The translations under genes were made by a program, and so were the position numbers. This document shows, piece by piece, positions 1-9,100 of a DNA stretch of 14,353 nt (position 1 is its first letter; each line of letters begins with the position of its first letter). Where the stretch lies: assembly GCA_964539825.1 (NCBI GenBank), contig CAZIKF010000068.1, positions 1 to 14,353 on the forward strand, read 5' to 3'. Under the pieces are notes generated by a model. It was not told where the DNA came from. It searched no databases and saw nothing but the letters and a program-made list of their open reading frames with translations. This DNA is from CAZIKF01 sp964539825 (lineage in GTDB: Bacteria > Muiribacteriota > UBA6191).

Positions 1-174
1 ACTGGTGGTGACGGCGGCGGTACTGGTGGTGACGGCGGCGGTACTGATGGTGACGGCGGCGGTACTGATGGTGACGGCGGCGGTACTGGTGGTGACGGCG
101 GTGGTACAGAACCCGGAGATGACGGCGGCGGTACAGAACCAGGAGACGACGGCGGCGGCGATGACGGCGGCGGT
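1..174 (+). repeat. Coding tandem repeat (Gly/Asp/Thr-rich spacer)
   Basis: Five near-identical 21-bp units (1-105) encode TGGDGGG or TDGDGGG. Two 27-bp units (106-132 and 133-159) encode TEPGDDGGG, and a partial DDGGG unit follows (160-174). All units are multiples of three, so copy-number change keeps the frame. The array may extend left beyond the window. It looks like a flexible acidic linker between an export or lipid anchor and the folded domain. Confidence 0.9.
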
Positions 175-1461
175 ACAGACGGCACCGGAGACGGGGGTTT
201 CGATAACCTGGGTCTCTCTGTGGAAGGAATCTTTTTTCGCGAATATGGAAGTAGCCTCAACCAGGTCAATTCCACACTACAGATTGGTACCGATATTAGT
301 GAATCTGACTTTCTTCAGGCAAACGCAACTCCCAATCCAACCTTAATAAGCTTGTATAACGCCATGAAGACTAATGCCGACTTTCAGAACCTGGCCAATC
401 AACTACTAGCTTTGAATCCATCTCAGGATCCACCCAAGATCATTCTGGGTGACGATAACCAGGTGGACAACGGTGCGGGAATCCATCCTTTTTATACCTC
501 GGATCCAGTAAATGAATTGATTCTGGGCAACATTGGGGTAGGTGATGATCTGGAGGAAGCACTCGGAACAGCACTACATGAATTGATGCATTCCCAGCAA
601 AATATTGTTTTTACCGTTGCTGAGCAAAAATATGGACCTGACGGTTCCCACTTCTCCACAGAGGTCCTGAGTGAAAAAGAGGCTGCATTAGAAGGATTCC
701 CCGAATTCTGGGAAGCATATTATGCCCCGGAAATCTGGGGGAAATTAGAATTCGGCCTGGCTCATTGCGGCTTTCGCGTCGAAGATAGCGACTCTACCGA
801 AGAAAATCCCAAGTACAACGGTAAGTCCGTGGCAGCACTTGAATGTGAAGATTATATTTCTTACCAGGATCTCCCCAAGGATGATTACTTTAAGGCTGAA
901 GGCTGGTTTGCCAGTGTACTTCTAGAGGTGGCATTAAGAATTGATGGCACCTTTCCCCTGATTTTGACCGCATTCCAGGCTACCAATAATGAAGATCAAA
1001 CTACCACCGATTTTCTTGTGACTCTGGCTGGCTTCATGAACGATGAACAGCGCTCAGCCTATACCGTGATTTTGGATGTACTCACCGCTTTTCAATTCTC
1101 AACGACCGAACTCCAGGAGATTACCCTGGTATCAGACAATGCAATCTTAGAATACAACGCCGTCAGGAGTCTGATTCAGGATAAGGCGGATAACACCGTT
1201 GACGATAATAATTTCCCGGTCCGCTACAATGGTTTTCATGCACTCGACGAAGTGGCTGGATCCCCGGTTCTTCCAAGGATTGATCCGAGGGCAGCGGCAA
1301 GAGGTGCACCCAAGGCTGCCACCCCGCTTGATGGACAGTTTACTCGTGCCCCAGAAGATGAAAACGATAGCTTTTCCTCCCAGAGAGAAGAGGAATTTGA
1401 AGAGCTGGAACCAGGCTGGGACGAACCCGAAAGCCACGGGGAAATCATAAGAAATTATTAG
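1..1461 (+). CDS. Putative HEXXH zinc metallopeptidase with Gly/Asp-rich spacer (5' end outside window)
   Basis: The reading frame is open from base 1 to the TAG at 1459-1461 (486 residues visible), so the gene starts upstream; the GTG at 220 is only an internal codon, because the in-frame Gly/Asp/Thr repeat before it is clearly coding. Order: low-complexity spacer (residues 1-66), a globular part (about 67-430), then a Pro/Ala-rich and very acidic tail. HELMH at residues 193-197 (nt 577-591) is the zinc-binding HEXXH motif with catalytic Glu194. Glu227 or Glu231 in the following EAALEGF segment, 30-34 residues on, could be the third ligand as in gluzincins. This predicts a zinc-dependent peptidase; the spacer suggests that the missing N-terminus carries a signal or lipoprotein peptide and that the domain sits outside the inner membrane. 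Only two Cys are seen, in AHCGF and LECED. I cannot assign a named peptidase family. Coding is near certain, peptidase activity moderate. Confidence 0.8.
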   Translation, partial: TGGDGGGTGGDGGGTDGDGGGTDGDGGGTGGDGGGTEPGDDGGGTEPGDDGGGDDGGGTDGTGDGGFDNLGLSVEGIFFREYGSSLNQVNSTLQIGTDISESDFLQANATPNPTLISLYNAMKTNADFQNLANQLLALNPSQDPPKIILGDDNQVDNGAGIHPFYTSDPVNELILGNIGVGDDLEEALGTALHELMHSQQNIVFTVAEQKYGPDGSHFSTEVLSEKEAALEGFPEFWEAYYAPEIWGKLEFGLAHCGFRVEDSDSTEENPKYNGKSVAALECEDYISYQDLPKDDYFKAEGWFASVLLEVALRIDGTFPLILTAFQATNNEDQTTTDFLVTLAGFMNDEQRSAYTVILDVLTAFQFSTTELQEITLVSDNAILEYNAVRSLIQDKADNTVDDNNFPVRYNGFHALDEVAGSPVLPRIDPRAAARGAPKAATPLDGQFTRAPEDENDSFSSQREEEFEELEPGWDEPESHGEIIRNY

Positions 1462-1462
1462 T

Positions 1463-1624
1463 GTGAACCGAGACTCGGAAATTTTGGGTTCTCTGTGTGG
1501 CTGCAAGATACACTGCTCTGCTCATCCGCCTCGGCATTAGCGATGCTAGTGCCTTCGTTGTCTTCACAGACAGTGAACCTTTCGCTCACCCAGAGCCCTC
1601 CAAAATTTCCGAGCCTCGATTCAC
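1463..1624. repeat. 162-bp imperfect palindrome, MITE-like or terminator-like
   Basis: The outer arms 1463-1487 and 1600-1624 are inverted repeats matching at 23 of 25 positions. The centre 1533-1553 is a hairpin with a 9-bp stem containing one G-U pair and a GAT loop. Between them the two halves still align in short blocks (CTCTG, GTG, ACTG, CTG), so the whole element appears to be one decayed long palindrome. It begins 2 bp after the stop of the metallopeptidase gene and is followed by six T (1627-1632), so it could also end plus-strand transcription. Whether it is a mobile repeat needs other copies in the genome, which are not visible here. Confidence 0.65.
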
Positions 1625-1649
1625 GGTTTTTTAGGATATATCTCGTCAT

Positions 1650-1694
1650 CTTCGGGCTTGACCCGGAGATCCATGTCCCCGCCATAATGGCGGG
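1650..1694. repeat. REP-like double hairpin
   Basis: Two adjacent hairpins are seen. 1650-1668 has a 7-bp stem (one G-U pair) around CTTGA. 1678-1694 is a perfect 8-bp inverted repeat CCCGCCAT/ATGGCGGG around one A. The context (GTCATC...GGGCTTGACCCGG...GATCCA) resembles a repeat common in alphaproteobacterial and some other genomes, whose accidental translation reads like GLDPGIH; here one frame gives GLDPEIH. It lies in the non-coding gap 1462-1781, in which I see no gene. Confidence 0.55.
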
Positions 1695-1781
1695 ATCAAA
1701 CCTCATTCCTTTGATTCATTTGTTTCTACTGTTTCCATTGCTTCCTGGAAGGGATTTCCTTCCATCCTTATACTTAAAGTA

Positions 1782-3014
1782 ATGCGCCCTCTTCTGGTCT
1801 CTCTCCTCCTTCTTCTTTTTACCACCGGCTGCATCATGCAACACAAGAAGATCGTGCAGGATAGTCGGGTTCCAGTTTTACAAAGGTCCGATGTGATTCT
1901 CTCCCTCCAGCAGGAGCGCAAGGTCGTCTCACAGGCTTCCCTGGAAGTAATCACTTCCCCGGCCTCGCTAACTATTCTGGTCCTGAAGGGTACTCCCTAT
2001 GAAATGGGATACCAGCACGGAAAACTGCTGAGTGAAGAGGTTCGCCTGGCCTATAACAAAACTTTCAATGTCTCTACGAAGGTGATGAATATTGAGATAC
2101 TTGATGAAGTTTATGACTTGATGGAACCTTATATTCCCCTGGAAGAAAAGGAAGAAATGCGAGGACTGGCTCATGGGGCTGGAATTCCCCTGAGAGTGGT
2201 CCATCGCTGGCATGCTATCCCGGAAGTATCCGAATTTTCGGGCCGACGAAAACTTCGTGTCGGCTGGGATGGAACTTCCTGCACAAACTACGTGGTAATG
2301 GGTGAAGCAACTGAATCAGGAGAGATGATTCAGGTACGTATTTTGGACTGGGTCCGCGAGTTTGGAATGCAGGAACTGTCTACGGTGATCATCAGAAAAC
2401 CTCTCCGAGGATTGAATTCTGCCTGCTTTTCTTATGCTGGATTTGTTGGATGTGTTACCGGAATGAACGAATCCAGGATAACCATCGGTGAAAAAGGAGA
2501 TGGAGATCCCCCCGGAGAAAATCTGCGCGGAATGCCTTTTGTTTTCCTATTTCGCAAGATTCTAAGGGAAGCCAGATCCCTGGAGCAGGCTATTCACATT
2601 GTACGCAATGCTAAAAGAACCTGCGCCTACTGGTATACCTTCTCAGATGGAAAAACCCGTGAGGCTGTACACCTGATGACAGATAGAGAACAGGTTCGTC
2701 TCATAGGATTTAACGAGGCATTTTCTCATCGGGACGGAACCTTTCATTATCCACCAATGAAAGACGCTGTATTTGGCGGTGCCCGGCCAGCGAAACTTGT
2801 GAAATCTATGCAGCAATCCTACGGAGGAATCACAGCTCAGATTGCACAGAAAATGAATGAGGACTTCTCAGGGAGGGGTAATCTCCAAAATGTGGTCATG
2901 AGACCCGAAAAACTTGATGCATGGATCGCAAATGCATCCTTGGAAAGCGGTGAAAAGGGCAAGGCCTGTTACCAGCCCTATATTTATTTCGATTTCAAGA
3001 AGTACCTCGACTAA
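1782..3014 (+). CDS. C45-type acyltransferase/amidohydrolase-like lipoprotein
   Basis: 410 residues. The N-terminus is a lipoprotein signal peptide: Met-Arg, a Leu-rich core, then FTTGC with Cys17 as lipidation site, so the protein is probably anchored in a membrane facing the periplasm or outside. From about residue 64 it matches the pattern of the acyl-CoA:6-APA acyltransferase/C45 Ntn-hydrolase family: GTPYEMGYQHG near the start (70-80), DGTSCTNYVVMGEAT around Cys167, then VRILDW (185-190), equivalent to the family's nucleophile Cys and R-x-LDW strand. Such enzymes cleave or transfer amide-bound acyl groups, usually with Cys exposed by autoproteolysis; substrate here is unknown. Cys167 is preceded by Ser. 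The ATG has no clear ribosome-binding site: the only purine-rich GGAAGGGA is 27 bases upstream, so start choice rests on the good signal peptide. Neighbours on both sides are also exported. Family fairly sure, function open. Confidence 0.8.
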   Translation: MRPLLVSLLLLLFTTGCIMQHKKIVQDSRVPVLQRSDVILSLQQERKVVSQASLEVITSPASLTILVLKGTPYEMGYQHGKLLSEEVRLAYNKTFNVSTKVMNIEILDEVYDLMEPYIPLEEKEEMRGLAHGAGIPLRVVHRWHAIPEVSEFSGRRKLRVGWDGTSCTNYVVMGEATESGEMIQVRILDWVREFGMQELSTVIIRKPLRGLNSACFSYAGFVGCVTGMNESRITIGEKGDGDPPGENLRGMPFVFLFRKILREARSLEQAIHIVRNAKRTCAYWYTFSDGKTREAVHLMTDREQVRLIGFNEAFSHRDGTFHYPPMKDAVFGGARPAKLVKSMQQSYGGITAQIAQKMNEDFSGRGNLQNVVMRPEKLDAWIANASLESGEKGKACYQPYIYFDFKKYLD

Positions 3015-3054
3015 GTCTTCTATTCTATTGCTTTCATTGTTTCCCATGCTCCAG

Positions 3055-3085
3055 TTGATTCTTTAGGAGATCTTTTCGGTATAAT
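3055..3085 (+). promoter_or_regulatory. Candidate sigma70-type promoter for the giant gene
   Basis: TTGATT (3055-3060) and a consensus TATAAT (3080-3085) are separated by 19 bases, slightly longer than the ideal 17. The -10 box ends 28 bases before the ATG at 3114, leaving a short leader that contains the weak ribosome-binding site AAAGG (3103-3107). It lies in the 99-bp gap after the C45 gene, so the giant gene may have its own transcript. Confidence 0.4.
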
Positions 3086-3113
3086 TGAGGTTGCCAGTTC
3101 ACAAAGGCAGAAA

Positions 3114-6100
3114 ATGATTAGAACTCTATTACTCTTTTTCCTTTATCTGAATTGCTCGACTGCTGCAATCAGCCCCTTCGAACGCTCCATCCTCGAGAGA
3201 AATGGAGATGTTTATGTCCTGGTGACCATGAAGGAAAATGTTCCCATCAGCAATGCGGTAGGACTGTACCGCCTGAAAAAAATTGATGACTATGCTATTT
3301 CCAGGCTAGGAGTGTCAAATAGGCCAGGTATCGAGAGATATGAGGGACTCGCGGTGGATAAGTTTGGTCATGTTAAGTTTTTCCGCAATGAAGGAGATGG
3401 GCAATCCGTCGTTGAGCTACTCAATGTATCAAAGACCCATCCAAAATCTCCCCAGACTTTCCCTGGAACTTCAATGGTTACTTATGATGTACAGGGAGGC
3501 AATGGATGCGGAGATCGCCAACAAACCACGGTGGCTAGTACGCCTCCTGGATGGGTTTACGTGGTCGAGGGAAATGGACAGTCCGGCTGGTTTCCCCTCT
3601 ATGACGCTGCCCTTACAGTAGCCCTGGCGGGCGAAGCCGGAGGAGCTTTGGGCTGGCAGTACACAGATAATAGTTTTACTAATTCCTTTGCCCAGGATAC
3701 GATTTTTTTACCCCAGACCTTCCCAGCCATGGATGTAAATGCGATTGGAAATCCTATGATTCGCCACGACGGCTTCTGGAGAACCGATTGCAATCGCCAT
3801 CGATATGCTATCAACTACAATGGGAATAATGATCCGGTCCATCCTCCAATTAACGCCTTTGTTGTCTCTCCGGCGCTCAACGGCAGATGTGTGCATCGTG
3901 ACTGCCGAAGACCGGTCAGGGTCAGCAGTGTTAGAAAGAATGAATCTTCTCTTTACCTGGATGAATATCTGAGCGAGGAAGATAATAACTTACTTAAGGA
4001 TGTAGATAACGGGATCTTCGGAAATGCCGTTAAATCTAAATTCAACCTGAGCTCCGGAACCGATTTTGATATTGCCTCTTCCTTTGATCCGGGTATTGGA
4101 GGCCGCATTCGCCCAGCTACTGAGGCAATTAATACTTCCGTTAGTTTTGAGCATCAAATCTGGCGCTATAACGCCTGTGGAGATATGTGCAACTCCAATG
4201 GTATACCGCAGCTAGTCCCACCCATATCAATCAACAAGGGTAAGGCGAAATTCTCATCTGGAGGGGCTAATCAGACTCAGCAGCGTACCTACATGGTTGA
4301 GACTCGTACGGTGAATTCAGGCTCCTCCACATCCATCGAAACCTGGGTGGTTCAGCTTGAGTTCGACCCTGCTACCAGCAGGTATCAAAAGTCCGATATC
4401 ATCCGCTGGGAAGGAGGCAGCCAAATCACCCTGGGTTCCCAGGAGATACCCGCAGATGGGATCCTACGTTCCGGCACTTCTCCTTTGAATGTAGCCATGG
4501 CACCCAAAAGAATCATCATCTATGACTTCGAGGGTCACCCTCCCTATAGCCGTTCAGTGCAAACCTCAAAGAGAGAATTTTCAGGGGAAACGCCCCCGGA
4601 TTCAAAGGACTATATCTACGTATCCAATCTTCCTCCATCTCATTTCAATGTATCCTCCAGTTTTTGGGGTACCGGTGGAGTGGTGTGGTGGGCTAAACCC
4701 TCAGGACCTGATCTCCAGGTATACTTTGAACAAGCTAACCATGTGAGCGGAAAAGTTCTTCTTGATGGTAGTGCCTCACCAGTTACCGCAAAGAACGCCA
4801 CACCGCTTCTAGCCCTTGGTGCCGACGGAGAGAACTTTGTCTATTTAATGCATCTGGGCTCAGGAAGCGATGGATCGGGAGGGATGGAGGGACCTGCTGA
4901 GATGGCCAGGCTCGTTACCCCCGCAACCCCTCAAAGAATACAACAGGTTTGTGCTGATGGAAGAGTTCTTGGAGACTGCCCTTCCTTTCCTTTACAGACC
5001 GATGTGCCGGGAGGAATTGCCGAACTAAGTCTGACTCTGAAAATACACGTCGGAGCTATGGTAGAAAAGATTGCACCACTACCTGGATCAGTTCCGGTGA
5101 AAGTCGGAGTCATCCCCTTAGAGGCGACCGGAGCAACCTGCACTGGTTCCTTTATTTTCAGAGACACCAACAGTCCCCTGGATGGAAAAGCTGATGGTGC
5201 CGGTACCTTTGTGGGATTGTGGAACTGTACCCCCGTTTCTCAAGTGGCCCAGAGTATCGCTGATCAATACAACTTCGAAATGGCCGTCATCAATGTGGCC
5301 AACCCACCTGCCACTGCTGGTAGATTCCAACTTGATCTGGTAGCACAACAACCAGGAAATATACTCAAAGGTGGAGTCTCAACCTTTGTGGAGGATTCAT
5401 CCTATTCTTTTTATATGGAGAATCCCCCTGTATTCAATGGCCTTCAAGCTCAACTGGGGCTTGCCTCCGATCCGGAACTCAATAGTTTCGGTGATGTAAG
5501 TATGCTCAGTAACTTCGAGAGCGCTGGAATTGAACTCACACGGCAAAATCTTCGCACCCTTGGGGTGGAAGATTACTTTTTTGATGATGATTCACGCCAG
5601 GGAACCCTTCTTCCCTCCTTTATCAAGAAACCAGGCCAACTCCTGGGCACACTACTAAATCCAGACGTAGGACCCGACACTTCGTCCACACCTTCCAGAA
5701 GCAATCTTCGATATCGCTGGAGAGTAGAAGCCAAAACCCCACCACACGCCTTCAAAAATTATGACCAACCAAACTGTGAACCGCTTTTAAACTCGGCAGA
5801 TGGGAGTACCCTTCCCAATAAGGAGGTACTGGTCCAGGCAGGATTTGTGGACTTGAACTACAAAGAAGTTCCCTTTGGTACTGTCGGAGTTCTTAAGGAT
5901 ACCTGTTGGAAGGATCTCGAAGACGCTAATCCAGCTGGTATTGCTACCGAAGGACTTGATCCTGAAGCACTATCTTTCACCTTTGAAGATCCGGGAATTT
6001 ACAGTGTGGTTCTTTATTTCGGAGGAACCCGGTTCAATGCCGATGATAAAACTTTCTTAGATCTTGCCAGCTCGATTAGCGCGGAAGTGGCTGTCACCTG

Positions 6101-9100
6101 GTATGCCATGGAAATAGTGGTAGGAGCCAGACCAACCCAGACAAGTGATGAAATCAGGGAAGTGGTCATAGCCAATAATTTTCTGTCCCAGGATCAGGAA
6201 ACCAGGGCAGGTATTTATCCTGATGGGAGTGACACTATCTCTGAACATACCAACCAGATCGATGCACAGATTGATGATGGAGATCTGGTTGGAGTTGAAG
6301 GCCGCTTCCCGGTCCTCCCTGTGGGAAACATTTCCAATAATTCAGCTCCCCTGGTGGTGACTTACCAGGATCAGAGAACTCCCATCGTTGCTGAGGCAGA
6401 AATCCACTTCTTTCGACTCGCAGATCTCAATTATGACGCACAGAGTCTTGGCATCGTCGGTAAACCCGATAGCCGCCAGACCAAATTCAAGGGAGTGGGT
6501 GCCTGGGATTACTCGTATCCGGGAGGCGGAGTTCTGGCGGCTGGAAATCTCAACTTCTCACCGCGGGAAAAGGTCTCTACCCACCCATCCAACTGGTCTA
6601 CATCAGCCTCCCAGACAGGAGCAAGAATCAGTACCTCTGACAAGGATCACCCCTCAGCTGAGGAGAGAAGGGGATATGACGCCTCAGGAGACTATGAAAC
6701 CGGGGTGGGCTACCAGGCCAATGGCAGCCTGATTGCCGCCACGGGTGCTGATGCACAGTTTCAAGCGGCTCACCAGGGCACCCTGGGCTCCGATGACGGG
6801 TTTCCCTCTAAGATCAATGGAGTAGAGGTGGGACAGAATCTCATTGAGAATCCAGAAGCCCTATATAGTTGGTGGGAAATCAAGTATGCGTGGTTTATGC
6901 GCTACTCCAAACCCGATGGGACCGTGGGTAAGAAAATTATCAAAACCGGGAACCTGGCAGAGATCTTCTTGATGAATCTCATGATCCTGAAGGGTAGTTC
7001 GGGGTTTGAGCAACTGGTAAAGAACCTGGCTCCCAATAATCTCAACTCAGAAGGGAAGCCGTCTCCCCCACCTGATTCACCATTGATGTGGTACATGGGG
7101 AATACGGCAGCCGAGAGGCGCAGGGACCGTACACTCAGAGTCAGGATACCGCTATTCAATCCAGGGGCCGTTCTCAATTCTTCTGATGTCCTCTCCGAGC
7201 TCGATAGACCCGTTCGATCTTTTTCAAGCTCAGATGGTTTTGGCTCCCTGTATAGCCGTATTCATCCCTTGAGCTTCCCGGTTCCGACTGAACCTACGAT
7301 CCTGGAGATCGGCTTTCAGCTCTTCTATCCCGTGATGAGTTGGGAAGGGAGGGATGAAAGTCCTGCCGGCAGCGGTAATTATAGTTACTACGATGCGGTC
7401 TATTGGGGGCCTTCCTCCCTGGCTGATGGTCGTCATAACCCTCTTGATTTCACCAAGACCAACCTCTCCTTTGGACCTGATTCGATATCCATCTGGCCCA
7501 TTCTGTCCACCCAGAGAATTCTTGAAACCGGTCCTGGGTCCAACCCCCCTGACCCTGAGGCCAGTACCTTTGGTTTAGAACTTTCATCCACCCAGAACAT
7601 CGGCGGCACCCGACGTGTTCCCGGCGGCTTCAAAGCCAGTGGAGGGAATGAAGTTAGCTATACTGCCCCGGGCGGTAGAATCGACCACTTTGTAGATGTG
7701 GCCGTCCTTGATATGAAAGCACCAAGAATGAGAACAGTCGAGGGACAAACCCTTACTGCCACCACCGGCGGGAGAGCGGATGGGGATGTTGTTCTAGAGG
7801 TGAGTGACAACAATCCTTTTGGATTGTGGGACAGTTACGAGAAGGTTGGCAACGACGGTAGCGGAATCACACAGGATAGGAGGCTGCGCGTTCCAGCCCT
7901 TGTACAGTTTAGCTACGAGATTGGCTATGACCCAAAAAATCATTATGGAGTCGGTCTCAAGAGCGCTAACCTTGGCTCTAAGGGTGAGAGGGCTTACGGA
8001 TTTCATCTCTCCTACACCAGTTTACAAACCAACCAGGACCAACTAACCAACCGTGGATCTGGGCTTCCTATCTATGATCTCTCGTTGTTGGGTCTATCTA
8101 CCCCGGCTGTAGAGACTTCTCCCGGGTATTCTTACAATCCTCAGAATCTCATCTCTGATGATTTCATCTATCCATGGAAAGAGCCCAGCAACAAGTTTCC
8201 GACTGATGGTGTCTTCATAGAACGTAGAAATTCCCCATTCTCCCTGAGCACAGACTCACCTGGAAATGAGCAAAGCTGGGAACGTGTGAACGATCAGATC
8301 AATTCAACCAAGTTTTACCCCCCAACAAAGGGGATTAGCTCCGATCCGGCTATTCAGAACTTCCTGGGAACAAGGGATCAAAACCTTCGTACTGAAGATC
8401 CTACTATTAAGCATCCTGGCCTCAATTCCTGGATGATCTCTCTGGTTCCAGATGTTGCTAATCAGGCCCCGTTTAGCCTCACTCCCGACCATCCAGATGG
8501 TAAAACAAGAGTTGAATACCTCCCTTCAAGCCAGGGTTCGGGTGCTCAAGATGATTATGTTCCCTGGAAACCAGGATGTCTTTTGACGACTTCACCACTC
8601 ACGGCAAATCCTGATGATTGTTCTATTACAACGCGTTGGAGAGTTCGAGGTCAGTTCCTGCTGGCACCTTTCTTTGTCAATGGAGACCAACCAAATCCCG
8701 GTGAGTCCAGCCTGGTCTATAACCTCTATGCCAAAGCACGGGATGTTAGGATTACCAAAGACTTTCCTGATTTCTCCGATCCCTCTATCGATTGGAACTC
8801 CACGGTAAGTTCATGGAACCAGGGCAATTTTGGGTCCTGGCCAAAATTCCAATTCGCCAGTAACTGGTATCGCAGACAGGGTGCCGAGAATTATGGTGAG
8901 GATGGCATGATGGGGGCTGATGGTCGGGCCGCCTCACAACCACTGGAAAACAAGATTGGGCGTTACTACAACAACGAATTGCAAAGACGGGCAACTCGCG
9001 TGGGTAAGTTGGTTGTTCAGGACAATGATCCTCCTAATTTCCGGGTAACACTGATGGAGTTTAAATACAATAAAAAGGTCGAATATACCCTTCTGGGCGC

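Noticed and set aside
1..174. CRISPR-like regular repeat array
   Set aside because: The units are contiguous, have no spacers and are in frame with the downstream protein; it is a coding tandem repeat.
220..1461. Metallopeptidase gene starting at the GTG at 220
   Set aside because: The frame is open upstream to base 1 and encodes a regular protein repeat there, so the true start is outside the window.
1458..1782. Small ORFs on both strands in the gap after the first gene
   Set aside because: They lie over the palindrome and the REP-like hairpins and read as translated repeats (GLDPEIH type), with no protein-like signal of their own.
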